64,000 nt of DNA from positions 32,485,339-32,549,338 of the forward strand of contig NC_053149.1 in NCBI RefSeq assembly GCF_016808335.1, written 5' to 3'. This document shows, piece after piece, positions 46,430 to 59,763 of this stretch. Made by a program: the position numbers and the translations under genes. Position 1 is the stretch's first letter; each line of letters begins with the position of its first letter. The notes beneath the pieces are model-generated. The model was given only the letters and a program-made list of their open reading frames with translations, made no database searches and was not told where the DNA came from. This DNA comes from Panicum virgatum (Eukaryota; Streptophyta; Magnoliopsida; Poales; Poaceae).

Positions 46430-49400
46430 AAAAGAATCTCGCCCCGAGATTGGATGATTGAATTGAGGTAGGGAAAATGATATACCTGAGGTGGAGCTAA
46501 GAAAACCTGGATAATGTCGATTAAGATACTCTTCCGTCTCCCAGGTGGCTTCTTCTTTAGTGTGATGAGATCACTGAATTTTATACATTTTTACCACCTT
46601 TTGACGAGTACCTCTCTCTTTTTGATCCAAAATTCTGAGTGGATATTTGGTATAAGAGAGATCGGGCTCTACTAAAATTTCTTGTTGATCGATGATTTCA
46701 GTAGGAACTCGAACACATTTCTTGAGTTGGGATATGTGGAACACATTATGGATGGCAGCGAGTCGTGAAGGAAGTTGTAAATGATAGGCCACGGGTCCAC
46801 ATTCTTCAATGATTTCATATGGCCCGACATAGCGAGGTGCTAGCTTACCCTTGACTCCGAAACGTTGAATGCCTCGAGTTGGTGATACTCGTAAATAAAC
46901 ATGGTCACCAACCATGAACTTCAAAGGATCCCGTCTTTTATCAAAATAACTCTTCTGTCGAGACTGGGCTGCTCGGAGATTTGCTTGTACTATTTTTACT
47001 TTTTCCTCAGCCTCGACCACTAATTCGGGTCCAAATATTTGGCGTTCTCCAGTCTGGGACCAACTCAAAGGAGTTCGACATCGTCGACCATACAAGGCCT
47101 CGAAGGGTGCCATCTTCAGACTAGCCTGATAGCTGTTGTTATAAGAAAACTCCGCCAAGGATAAACATTTGTCCCAGTTCTTGTCATAATGGATGACACA
47201 TGCTCTAAGCATATCCTCGAGAATTTGATTCACCCTTTCGGTCTGTCCGTCAGTCTGTGGATGGTAAGCTGAGGTTCGAATTAATTTAGTTCCGAGAGCC
47301 GCTTGGAGCTGCTCCCAAAACCTTGCCACAAACTGAGGACCACGATCCGAGATAATCGTTTTGGGTACACCGTGTAGACAGACAACTCGATCGATATAGA
47401 TTTTGGCATATTTCTTGGCTCAATATTTCGTATGCACTGGAATAAAATGAGCGGTCTTTGTGAGCCTGTCGACAATGACCCAAATGGAATCATGATGTTG
47501 AGAGGTATTTGGTAAGCCCACGACGAAATCCATACTGATATCATCCCATTTCCAAGACGGAATTGGCAGAGGTTGGAGAGTTCCAGCAACCTTCAAGTGA
47601 CTAGCTTTCACTCTCTGACATGTGTCACACTCTGCGACATATTTAGCAATCTCTCTCTTCATGCAAGTCCACCAGAAATTTTGTCTGAGATCTTGGTACA
47701 TCTTGGTGCTACCCGGATGAATGGAAAATTTAGAGAGATGTGCTTCGTCCAGGATTTGTTTCCGCAGCTCATGATTTTTGGGAACGACTAGGCGATCCAC
47801 GAACCACAAGATTCCTTTATGGTCCACACGAAAACACTTGTATTTATTTTCGCCTTCTACTACTTTCTGTTTGATGATACCAACACTTTTGTCATGTAAT
47901 TGTGCCATGATGACCTTGTCATACAGTGTTGGTTCCACAGAAATATGAGTCAGAGAACCCTGAGGAATGATCTCCAATTTCAGCTTTTGCCTTTCAGCAC
48001 ACAATGTGTCATTATACGACTCCACTGAAAGGCAGTTGCAGTGAACCTTGCGACTGAGCGCATCGGCTACGACATTAGCTTTGCTCGGATGATAATGAAC
48101 TTCCAGGTCATAATCTTTGATTAATTCCAGCCATCTTCGTTGCCTCTTATTCAGCTCACTCTGTGTGAAAATATATTTGAGACTCTTATGGTCGGTATAG
48201 ATATTGCAATGAGTGCCCATAAGATAATGTCTCCAAATCTTGAGAGCATGAATAACTGCGGCTAGCTCAAGATCATGAGTGGGATAATTTAGCTCGTGTG
48301 GCCGAAGAGCTCGGGAAGCATATGCTATAACCCGATTGTCTTGCATTAGAACACAACCAAGACCAGTACCTGAAGCATCACAATAAACATCGTAGGGTTT
48401 ATTGTTGTCAGGTTGAGCCAAGACTAGTGATGTGGTTAGATGTGTTCTCAATGTATGGAATGCTTCATCGCACTTTGCATCCCATTTAAACTTGACATCC
48501 TTCCTTAGTAGTTCTGTCATGGGTTTTTCAATTCTGGAGAAGTCCAGAATAAATCTGCAGTAATACCCCGCAAATCCGAGAAAATTGCGAATCTGATGAA
48601 CTGAAGTAGGAGGTTTCCAGTCCATCACTTCTTGTACTTTGCTGGGATCAACTGAGATGCCCTCACTGGATATAGTGTGACCCAGAAATTTGACTGTGTC
48701 CAGCCAGAATTCACACTTGGAGAATTTGGCATACAGCTTATGATCTCTGAGACGTTGAAGAACAATACGTAGGTGTTGTTCATGTTCCGCCTCGTTCTTG
48801 GAATAGATCAGGATGTCGTCAATAAAAACCACGACAAACTTGTCAAGTTCCAGCATGAATACCAAGTTCATGAGATACATGAAATAAGCTGGAGCATTGT
48901 TGAGACCGAAAGACATAACCAAATATTCATAGAGACCATATCTAGTTGAGAAAGCGGTCTTGGGAATATCACAAGGCTGGATTTTAATTTGATGATACCC
49001 CGAACGAAGATCAATCTTGGTGAAGATCTTTGCTCCAGCCAACTGATCAAACAGTACATCAATGCGGGGAGGTGGATATTTATTTTTGATGGTCACCGCA
49101 TTGAGAGGCCGGTAGTCAACACACAACCTCAGACTGTCATCCTTCTTCTTTACGAACAATGCTGGACAGCCCCAAGGTGAAGCACTTGGGCGAATAAAAC
49201 CCTTGTCCAGAAGTTCTTGCAGCTGGATTTTTAGTTCAGCTAATTCTTTAGGCGGCATTCGGTACGGCCTTTTTGAAATAGGTGTTGTACCAGGCTGAAG
49301 TTCAATGACAAAGTCGATATCCCGGTCTGGCGGCAAACCAGGTAAATCATCCGGGAACACATCTGCATATTCGCGGACTACCGAAATATCTTCGAGACGA

Positions 49401-50896
49401 ATATCTTTCATGGCATAGGCACAAGAGTTGTTGCATTGGTGATGAGGTAAATATAGAGCCGAATGACCATGAGTTGGGGAATTTATTTCAACGGCTCGGG
49501 AAGAGATATCTAACAATACCCCATGTCTTTTCATCCAATCCATTCCCAGAATAATATACATACCTTCTAGTGGCAACAAGATTAAAGTGGTAGGAACGGT
49601 TTTACTACCCAAACTAAGTGGCGCATTATGAACGATTTGGTTTGAGGCGACTTTACCACCCGGGGTAGATATCATGAATGACTCTTTCGTGTGACAAAAA
49701 TCTAACCCAACCCTTGCTCCAAATTTAGAACTAATGAAGCTATGAGATGCACCAGAATCGAATAAGATAACTGCGGGGTGATGGTTTATGGAGAATGTAC
49801 CCGACATAATTGGTGCTCCCTCAGGAAGGTCAGCAAGGCTGGTGAAGTTAAGTCGGCCCTGCCTGACTTGAATGGTTTGCCTCTTGCCCTTGTTCTGATC
49901 ATTTCTGCGAGAAGCCTGCCCTTGAGATTGTCCCGCCTGGGGGCACATCTTGGCAAAGTGATCCAGATTCTCGCATCTGAAATAGCGGTTATTGTTGTCA
50001 GGGCGAGCGGCTTGCTGAGGTAGCCCGAATCGAGTCTGCTGCTGCGGCTGAGGAGGACGAATAATCCAATGCCTTGGCTGAGGGGCCTTCTGAGAGGGTG
50101 CGGGTGGGTTATTCTGCACAAAGCGATACCTCGGTGTAGAGGCACTCGAGGGTCCAGCAGGTGCCTTGCGCTTCTTTTCAGCGCGATGTGCAGAAATAAG
50201 ATCCTCCTGAGAGATAGCCATATTCACCAATCCATTGAAAGAATCCGCATGGACAAGATTTAGCCTTTCTTGTAACTTGGTGCTAAGGCCTCGAAGGAAG
50301 CATTCACGCTTCTTAGTGTCGGTATCCGCGTGATGTCCAGCATATTGACAAAATTGATTAAATGCCTGGGCATACTGCACTACAGTACGGGTGCCTTGAG
50401 TTAAAGCCAAGAACTCGTTGAGCTTACGGTCAAGAAGTCCAGCTGGAATATGTTGATCCCGAAAAGCTATTTTGAACTCATTCCAATTCACCACATGATC
50501 AGCCGGTAGCATCCCGTGGTAATGATCCCACCACATACGTGCTGATCCGCGAAGCTGCTGCGCGGCGTAGCGAGTCTTGTTTGCTTCTGAACAAGGAGTA
50601 GTCAATAGAGAAAACTTGGACTCGATCGTGCGAATCCAAGCGTCCGCGTCCAGAGGCTCATCCACTTTATTGAACAGCGGAGGCTGAGTACTAAGGAAAT
50701 CTTGGTAGCTCGCTTCTTGTACTTGATGAGCATGATGCCCACCCCGCGGTTGTTGCTGAGCTTGAACCAACTGCCGCAAAATTTCTATCTGGGCGGCAAG
50801 AACCTCAGCGATACCCACTGGTGGAGGAGGTGGAGGTGGATCGCCATTTCCCCTGGCTCCAAAACCACTAGGGGTGCCTCGAGTTGATCCAACCAT
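46430..50896 (-). pseudogene. Element Y gag-pol with two nonsense mutations
   Basis: The minus-strand ATG at 50896 starts the same protein as in Z. The frame is open to TGA at 47422-47420 (a CGA arginine in Z), inside the integrase core. It then resumes in frame to TGA at 46573-46571 (a tryptophan in Z) in the chromodomain. Both are C-to-T type transitions on one strand or the other, as expected from deaminated methylcytosine. The gag zinc knuckle has lost its first cysteine ([14 protein letters not shown]), and the DSG and FIDD boxes are intact. A short indel near 46455 changes the last residues. It cannot make a full polyprotein. Confidence 0.93.
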
Positions 50897-51549
50897 CTAA
50901 AATGTGAGTACTTTTGCATTATGCTCAACATTATCATCATTTCAAATGGAACATGCAACTCAAAATGACATGGAAGTAATAAGAATCGCTTCAATCATGC
51001 TGTGCAGGAAAACCAGTGATACGAAATCGCTCATAACTGGAGTTCTGTACATGATATAAACTTGAAACTTTTACAGGAGATACATAATTTCATGAGATAC
51101 AACTTTGGTAGTCATCACAAAGTCAGATTCCAATATTAGGTTAGTCGAAAAATTCATTTACTCCTCTGGTTTTTCTGTTTTACAGAAAACAGAGCTTCTG
51201 TAATTTGTGATTATCTCCTGCGATACTAATCCGTTTGAGCTGAAATTTTGTGAGCATTTCCACAATGAAATTTGGAACAACTTTGGTATTCAACTTAGGA
51301 GCTAATTCAGAAAGCAAAAGCGGATAAAAATTCGAACTAGCTGCTGCATTCAGCTTTTCACAGATCACCGATATTTCACCTTAGTAGCATTAGAGATTCA
51401 TTACATTCATCATCCTCTCATTTCCACTTGGTTACTTCTAACATCTGTACTAAAGGGGTTACTCAACTCTAAGTTAGCCTAGTAGCCATGATCCAAAAGT
51501 AGGCTACACTAAGAGGAGTCTACAAAAGCTAAGAAAACAGCGCCTCAGT
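50897..51549 (-). other. Spacer between ORF0 and gag-pol in element Y
   Basis: Matches the Z spacer (18212-18866). No coding frame. The TTTTAG/ATG junction before gag corresponds to the ATTTCAG of Z. Confidence 0.6.
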
Positions 51550-52449
51550 CTACATATTGACCGATGTCTCACTCACCGCGGGAGTGTGAACCTCAACCGG
51601 TGCGGGCTGCGGCGCCTGGTCCTCGGAGTCCTTCTCTGAAATGCCCTAGATCTCCTGGGGCTCGTCCTCACCATCCACCTGCATCTCGTCGGGTGGTGCA
51701 TGGAGGGCATCCTGCGCGTGCTGTATCTCGTGGAGCTACCCCTGGGCCTCGTCCAAGTCAAGCTGCATGTCGTGAAACTGGTCCTCTAGGAAGTTGATCG
51801 TAGCATCACGATCCAACACCGTGTCCTGAAGCTCGTGAACCTGGCCGTGGAGCTGGGCGATAAGGGCAGCCCTGCTCTCGAGCTCGGCACTAGCCTCCTG
51901 AAGCTGCTCGTCTCTCAGCTGAACCGTCAGGTGCAAGGCCTGAGCATGGTCCACCAACTGAGCGACGGCGTAACTCTGGTAAGTGTGAAGTCTGTAGAGA
52001 CCGTCCAAGCACATCGCTGTCGTCCAAAGTGCCCCGACCGGGTCGAGGGTAGCGACCACATCCACGTGTGCCATCCGGTCGAGCCAAAGCAGGTCTGTCG
52101 GGTCAGGTGCAGGGAACAACCCGAACGCAGTCAGAACCACCTCCAAAGGGTGAGAAGAGCAAAAAGTGGTCATCGCCCTCATGGCGGTAAGCTCCCAAGT
52201 GTCCAGCAGATAGTGACCGACCATTTGAGTCACGATCGGCTCCCACCGATTGAGCGGGTGCTGCGGGATCACCATCGTCACACTGCAGCGACGAACTCCG
52301 TCCTCCACAAACTCGTGGCCATCGTAAATCGGTGGCTGGAGGTAACAGGCTGCACTCAAAAGCTCCCAAAGACGGCGAGGAAATCCGTCCCAGTGCAAGC
52401 AAGCAGAGTGCACGTGCCCCAGCGCGTCAACAACCAACAGCTCTTCCAT
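51550..52449 (-). pseudogene. ORF0 of element Y, broken
   Basis: The minus-strand ATG at 52449 starts MEELLVVDALGHVHSACLHW. The frame follows Z closely through the globular part and most of the coiled coil, then meets TAG at 51738-51736 (CAG in Z) and another stop near 51650. The ancestral end is TAG at 51552-51550. The same 900-nt span as in Z is preserved without length change. Confidence 0.85.
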
Positions 52450-53866
52450 CTGTCCCAACAAAAGACCGATGGATCAGCTGATGGTAAACAAGGAATAGCT
52501 GACACTGGACAGTGAAAGAAATTTCCAAAATGATAGATAATATGCTCCGAAAATTCTCAAAAATTTACACAAGATCCCTATGATAATAAGGAACGATTCA
52601 TCTAGTCATCAATAAGATCAATTCGGACTCTAGGGGGGTGATATGCTCAGGTTTTCAGAATGACATCAACCAGAAAAAAAATGGGTGTCCAGAGAGGGTG
52701 TATTTTGACCATAACTCTCAAACCAGTTGTCAACAATTATTCAAATTTTTATGGCAGTTCATCACTTTGTTTTCTACAACTTTTATATTGAACGATTTTT
52801 CATTAGAAGAACTTATGAAGGTCGAAAAAATTCAGTTTGTACAGACTGTTCAGAGTTGACTGTTCTACACAGGGTTGATATAAAATCACAAATACCAAAC
52901 TAGAAGGCTTCAAAAATTCTCAAATTTTTACAAGAGTTTGATAACTTAGGGGAAATAATTTTGTCTTACTACCCCAAGTCGATTTGAATAATTTAACAGA
53001 GGGTTAAAATTCGTGGAAACCAATTTCCCTGATTTTGCAGACTATCTGGATGCTCCTTAAGATAGGGTTTTAGCCGTTTTGATTGCGATTTCTTCCAGAG
53101 ATTTCTTTGTTAAAACTTTTGAGGATGAATGCAGAACCTATCCGTCCTCACCAAGGAAAAGAATTGTCAAGTAACCTTGGTCTTACGCAATTGACTTTGG
53201 TGGCATACATATTACGTCTCTCACTATGTAGCTACACGATATAGCTAGATAGCCTATGATTTGATTTCAAGTTAGCGTACCTGCAGAAAATTGACAATAT
53301 ATAAATTGCACCTTCTGTGCCAGCACTCACGAAAGCGTTCCCATACATTACCGATCACTATAGAACCGGCATCCATACAATTACCGCCGTATGGACAACA
53401 TTAAGCATACATCATCGAAACAACGTATTAACTGAGTACCGTCTTTGACGGGGAATTGAATTCCAATTTCGAACCATTACTCCACATATAATCAACCGAA
53501 GTTGGTATATGGGCAGCAGCTCAAGTAGGCCACTGCTTGAGCTCCAGCGTTCGGCTCGCATCACCGACGGGAAGGTTAGACTCCCTCAGCTGACTGAGTA
53601 AGCATACCTCCGCGGCGACGATGTAGTTGCATAATTTAAATTACAGAATTTAAATACTATAAAGTAATGTGCTGGAAGTTAGCCATACAATATAAGCCAC
53701 CTGATTATACCCATAAGATCCCCTAGGACTTTACATCCTAGACTTGTCGTTGGAGATCCTAAGCTCTTTCAAAAACTTTAGTAGTTTTGAAGTCAAGTTT
53801 TAATTTGTTGTTTTGAAAACCGAGGCTGTCATCTCTGGCAGGCTATCTGCGAGCTCTGATACCAGC
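52450..53866 (-). other. Leader and primer binding site of element Y
   Basis: On the minus strand TGGTATCAGAGC (53864-53853) lies two bases after the 5' LTR and is a perfect initiator tRNA-Met PBS. The remaining 1.4 kb is AT-rich, without a coding frame, and parallels the leader of Z. Confidence 0.85.
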
Positions 53867-56800
53867 TGTAGCGGAACCACCTAAAACTACTGGGCCCGGG
53901 TGCACTAATCTATGTTGCTAAGCAACTCTGACCCAAATTGGCACTCACCGGTAGTTCCTCGAGTGAAGCCTCGATAAAAGCCACGCTATTCCAGGATCAG
54001 CAGACAACACTCACATGAAGGTGAGCCCAGAGATTACAACACATAACATTTCATATATCTCAGAGTGATTGCAGCGGAAAGGAAATTTATTACAAACCAG
54101 ATTCAAAATAGTAAAGTACTACAGAGTTCCATCCACTCAAATTATTCAAGTCTCATTGTTCAGTGGAAGCATTAAAAGATAACTAGCGAGATAACGTGAC
54201 GCATCGATAAAGCCCGTACGAAAGCGTCACTCAGTGGGAGGGTGGTCAGCACCAGCTGAAGGGCCATCCCACTCGACAGACCAACCCGGAGGCAAGGTAC
54301 ACGGCAAAGTAAGACTCGCGAATAGATCTTCGAAGTCAGTACCTGAAAAATAGTGCCACAAGCAAGGCTGAGTATACTAATACTCAGCAAGACTAACCCG
54401 TCTCCGGATATAACATAGTCCGATAACTAGACATGCAAGGCTTTTTGGTTGCTGGGGTTTGTTTTGCCAAAAACGCCACTAGGAGTTGATCCTTATTTTC
54501 AGATTTTATTTAGCCATATTCCAGTTGGATTAACCATTCTAAGTTTGCATCTAACTCTACACAAACATGGTAGAGCAACCATTTAAGCAACCAGCAGTAT
54601 TAACATCATCATGTTTCACTTGTTACTCTGTGTGATCGAAAACATTAAGCAATCTCATGCCGTGAGAGGCGGATGATTCTGAATCGAATTTCAACCTGGC
54701 CAGGGGAACCTAGACCACACGCATGGGGATCGACTTCGCTCCCGCCCACGCTACAGTTCCCCTTTCTTTCCAGTCCATGGATCCGGAACACCCTCCCCGA
54801 CTACAGAGCCCAACGTCTCTGCTCCCGTACGTCGCGACAAAAATATAAATCCTACTTCTACCAGGAGGGTACGAGATCGTTCCACTCGCCGGTCCAATCA
54901 GGTACTTAAGCTTACCGATTACCATATTTCTCGGTATGTGGCTACTACTTTCAAACGCATAATGAAATAAGCCACACACCGCGACCTTAGCCATTTTGGA
55001 CTACACCAGCGGGGTATCACAACTACACAACCCCGCCCGTTGTCCTTATATTTCAGCAGGAATTAAAGTCAGTAAAATTCCTATTTGCTCGCGAGAGGCA
55101 GGAAGCCCCTCGACTTCTACCGTACCTAATTAGCATGGCCACTAGTCGATAAAAAGATCCGGTATCAACATAGGTATCTAGGGATCATGCATCTAAGGTT
55201 TTCGATCAACGCCTAGAAAACTTAAATGCAGAAATAAAATTATTACAACACCATATAAATAGATAGATGAATAATAACTCGGAAAATAGTGGGATTATGC
55301 TCCGGGGCTTGCCTTCTTGGGCACTGTCAGGCAAAAAAACCTCTGGGGCTTGGCCCAGGCCTTGAGATAAGATAGCACAGTTCAAATTAATCTCCTGATC
55401 AACACGAGAGTCTGCGAGCACCAATTCGTAGTCACCGTCCGCGAGATTAACCGCTTCTATATGCAATGCAAGATTATGAGTTATTCAGGAATAACGATTT
55501 CTTTCCTTCACGATAAAGTTGTAGTTCAACAAAAGTTAATTCAGTGATGATCTCAATATTTCATTTCATGGGCAGTCATTTATAGAGTAGTAAATATAAC
55601 TATGCTTCCTCATGAAGGAGTGTGGGGTTTGGTTTTCATTTCCAATATTAAAACGTAGCATGCTTTCACTATTTCATATCAACAAATCTACTCATGAGCT
55701 AGTGAAGAACAATTAAAGTAACACAGATCAGATACTCTAGCATCTATGACATAAATTTTCAGCATCTAATCATAAAGCACTTATCCATAACTAGTCAGGT
55801 AAGTAGATTACTCTAGTTGCTTCACATTTTTGCACAGAATGTTTGACATGGTTTATGGTGCTACAAATTTTACGAGAGCAACTTTATAGCATCTACACAG
55901 TACTGTAATTTTTCCATATTTTATTCATTTATACAGCAGAGGTGACAAAATGAACAAATTTAGCAAGCCATTAACTAAGATTAATTCTACAGAGAGTTAT
56001 ACTAGGAATATGGTTCTCAAATTTTTACCAGAGCCTAGACATGAGTTAAACATACTCTAGAAAAATTATCAAGCTTTATATACACAAGATAAATTAGTTA
56101 TGCATTTAACTTAACATGAGTTAGCATAAATTTTTCCAAAGTTCACTTGATCAATACTGCATGTGAACTTTTTATTATAGCTAGAACATGTCCAAAAATC
56201 ATAAACAGAAATGGTGTAGTTTACTCAGAACAAAAATGGTAAATCTAACTATGAGATGCTAAGCATGATTTTTAACTAAAGCAAAACTCAGTAACTGCAG
56301 TTCAAATTTTTTAGGCAGGATCGTAGAACAAAAGTTTGACTTTAGAAATAAATATAGATTTTTGTGTTCATAAAAACTATATATGAAGAATTAAGTTGAT
56401 TAAACAATCATAAATCATGGTATATAGCAGATGAACACTAATAAATCTGAAATTTATGGATTAACAAGGTTTCAGTTACACAGGCATGAAGTAGAAATTT
56501 CAGAGAAAGTTGATGTATATATTTTCCAGTATTAAATCCTAAATGTCAACAACAGATTAGAGAATCTTGATTGTTCTAACATGACAACTGTTTTGGTTGG
56601 GTGCCATCTTTTTCTGTGAGCTTAATATTCCATCAGTGATAACATATTCAAAAATCAAGGTCATTTGTTGAGTGGAACTTCCTGAACATGCATAGGTTGA
56701 TTTTCTTATTCCTTTTCGTAGATTAAATTTGGTGGAGTTTCTGCGGATTTGACTGTTAGAAAACTTGTAGATCCTGTTACAATGATTCCAGATCAGTTGA

Positions 56801-58163
56801 GTTTGCATTTTTAGATTTTTCTGTGATTTGTTTTGCATTTTTGAAGTTCACTGACATACACTGGAAAACTTGCAAACACACCCTCGAGCAAAAAAAAGAA
56901 ATTACAACCGGGTCCTTCGCCGGCCTTCTCCGCCGTTGCATCTTGCCGGTGGTGTTATGCTAGGCAGGGCTTACCGGGGCTGCAACGGGGAGGCGCGTGA
57001 GAGAGAGGAGGTCGAGGAACACCTAACCAGGTCGGCGTTCGAGGGCAGGGTGAACGGAATCAAGCTCGTTGGCGTTAAAGGCGGAGAAGATGTTCGGGTC
57101 GCCGGCGTTGTAGGTGAAGGAGGGCTCGGGGTAGGGGAACGTCGCGCGCACGAGCACCGCGAGAGCGTGAGGAAGCTCCTGGGGTGGCTCTCATGCATGG
57201 TCTCCCTCTGGGCTGGCCGGTCCGCGGTGAGCCCGAGCTCGCCGGCGGCGGCGTGGAAGGGTAACTGCGATGGGAACGGGTTTGGGTTCGATTCCACGCG
57301 TGTGGAGCTTAACTGGAAGGTGGAGAAGCTTCTGGGGCAGATGGATGGAGCAATGCAAGGATGTGGTGGCCGGTCCGCGCGAGCTAGATCTCGCCGACCA
57401 TGGCGGACGGCGAAAGGAGGAAGAAGGATGGAAGTCGCGCGACGGCGGGGCTCTGGGGTTACTTATAGGCCAGAGAGCACCTGGACGAGGAGAGTGGCAT
57501 CTGGGGGAGGTTGGTTTGGTCCGGGGCGACTCGACGGCGGGCTGGCGGAGCGAGTAGCGGCGCTGCCCATGGCGGGGCGGCGTGGCAGCTCGGGAGGGCG
57601 TCTAGGACGCGTGTTAGCGTGGGGAGGTGCCAAGGGGCAGGCCATGTGGCGCTGGAGGGGTTCCCCGAGTCCATTTGGCCGCGGATGCGCCGTGGACGAG
57701 GTCCACCGGCGGCGTACGGCAGGTGGCGGCGAAACAGAGCAACCGGGGGAGAGAGATGGAGGTGAGGGTCTTTTTGTGATTTCTGAAAATTCAGGGACCT
57801 CTCGGTAAACTAAATATATCTCCTTCTTAGAGGGCTCAAATAAAAAAGTGTTGAATACCAATTTTGCATAACTTTTCAAGATCTACAACTTTCGTGTTAT
57901 GCAAATTTTCATTTGAAACTCACATTTTGAACTATTTGTAAATTTTTAAATTTGCACAAAAGGGCTTTGGTTTTATTCAGTTTTTGATTTGTTTTTTGCT
58001 GAAGTTCAATTGAGCACATGTTTACTTTCTCCTTTAATTTCTTTTGTATACTTTGTCTTTTATTTGACCCCTTCTCTTTGAATTAATATTCCACATTTTT
58101 CTTTTAAGTTTAAATAGGGTACAATGATCTGTATTTAAGTGTACTAACACCCGAAGTGTCACA
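53867..58163 (-). repeat. Element Y 5' LTR (4297 bp)
   Basis: Begins (minus) TGTGACACTTCGGGTG at 58163 and ends GGTTCCGCTACA at 53867; the terminal repeat has one change against the 3' LTR. TATA-like TATAAG at 57467-57462. About 80 bp present in the other LTR are missing near 58020. Confidence 0.95.
54227..55456 (-). other. Candidate spliced LTR segment, Y 5' LTR copy
   Basis: Exon A (55456-55313, 144 nt) and exon B (54342-54227, 116 nt, acceptor TTTTTCAG) keep frame, lengths and splice sites. Exon B reads TDFEDLFASLTLP then LPPGWSVEWDGPSA and TGA. Confidence 0.45.
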
Positions 58164-58168
58164 ACTAA

Positions 58169-59757
58169 AGTCACGGACGAACCTACGGTAGAAACCAGCA
58201 AGTCCAAGAAAGCTCCGAATTTGTGTGACCGTCGTCGGTGTAGGCCATTCCCGAATGGCATCGATCTTGCTACTGTCCACCTCAATGCCCTGTGGAGTAA
58301 CAACATAGCCAAGAAACGAGACACGTTGTGTGCAAAAGATGCATTTTTCTATGTTACCAAACAAGTGAGCAGCACGCAACGCATCAAAAACAGCACGCAA
58401 ATATTCTAAATGTTCTTGCATAGACTTGCTGTAAATCAGGATATCATCAAAATAGACAACAACGAACAATCCTATGAAATGCCTTAGAACTTCATTCATT
58501 AAGCGCATAAAGGTACTGGGAGCATTAGTCAATCCAAACAGCATAACCAACCATTCATATAACCCAAAATTCGTTTTAAAAGCCGTTTTCCATTCATCAC
58601 CCAGTTTCATTCTAATCTGGTGGTAACCACTACGCAAATCAATCTTAGTGAAAATAATGGCACCACTAAGCTCATCTAGCATATCATCAAGGCGTGGTAT
58701 AGGATATCGAAAACGAATGGTGATGTTATTAATAGCACGACAGTCTACACACATACGCCATGATCCATCTTTCTTTGGAACAAGTAACACAGGAACTGAG
58801 CAAGGGCTAAGAGACTCACGGATGTAACCCTTGTCGAGCAACGCCTGTACCTGGCGCTAGATCTCATTCGTCTCATCCGGATTTGTACGGTACGGTGCGC
58901 GGTTCGGAAGCTGTGCGCCTGGAATGAGATCGATCTAGTGCTCAATGCCACGGAGTGGTGGAAGACCCGGTGGCAAGTCCTTGGGAAAGACATCAGCGTA
59001 CTCCTGCAAAAGGTTAGCAACCACAGGGGGGAATATCCAAAGACGGTGCATCATCAAGTGAAACGAGCACACTAGAGCATACAAGTGCATAGCAGGGCAA
59101 ATGAGCATCGCGTAGATCATCAAAATCAGCACATGTAGCAAGTAAAACAGGGGCATTCAACTTGATTTCAGAATTAGAGGTCGATGGTGATGGTTCAAGT
59201 TGTTTAGCATGCTTAGCAGCTCGAGCAAGATCATCTTTAACAATTTGTTTAGGTGTCATTGGATGTATAATTATTTTCTGACCCTTAAACATGAGAGAAT
59301 AATGATTCGAACGACCATGATGTAAGCTATCAGTATCATATTGCCAAGGTCGACCAAGTAACAAAGAGCATGCTTCCATAGGAATAACATCACAATCAAC
59401 ATAATCAGAGTAAGCACCCATAGAGAAAGGAACATGCACCGACCGTGTTACTCTAATTTTTCCACCATCATTAAGCCATTGAATGTGATATGGATTCGGA
59501 TGCTTATGAGTGGGTAAAGACAATTTTTCTACCAGCACGGTACTCGCCAGATTGTTGCAGCTGCCACTGTCGATGATGATGCGAATCGACCGCTCTTGAA
59601 CAACGCCTTTAGTATGGAACAGAGTGTGGCGCTGATTTTTCTCGGGCTGGGCGACCAGTGTACTAAGAACACGCTGCACAACAAGATTTTCATACCTATC
59701 TGCATCGCCCGGGGTGACATGTACCTCCTCATTAGCTGCATGGTCAGTGGCAAGCAT
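58169..59757 (-). pseudogene. Element C protease and reverse transcriptase
   Basis: Protease with IIIDSGSCNNLAS and SLLLGRPWQYD (59757-59014), then frame changes near 59010-58850, then RT open from about 58841: [32 protein letters not shown], the active-site box [11 protein letters not shown] and [16 protein letters not shown], where element Y cuts in. RNase H resumes at 42032. The RT box and protease Asp are intact; the frameshifts make it a pseudogene. Confidence 0.88.
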
Positions 59758-59763
59758 AGCATG

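Larger units (their letters stand above)
42038..58163 (-). mobile_element. Element Y: full-length Tekay/Del-like chromovirus, same family as Z (16,126 bp)
   Basis: It is inserted in the RT/RNase H junction of C with ACTAA on both sides (42033-42037 and 58164-58168). LTRs of 4378 and 4297 bp, a perfect initiator tRNA-Met PBS, ORF0, gag-pol and PPT match Z throughout. In a 375-bp sample the LTRs differ at 14 sites (about 3.7%); the right LTR also has a deletion of about 80 bp near 58020. It is older than Z and younger than C, as nesting requires. Confidence 0.95.

Noticed and set aside
56870..57808. 312-residue plus-strand frame
   Set aside because: It lies antisense in the GC-rich promoter part of the Y 5' LTR; composition artefact.
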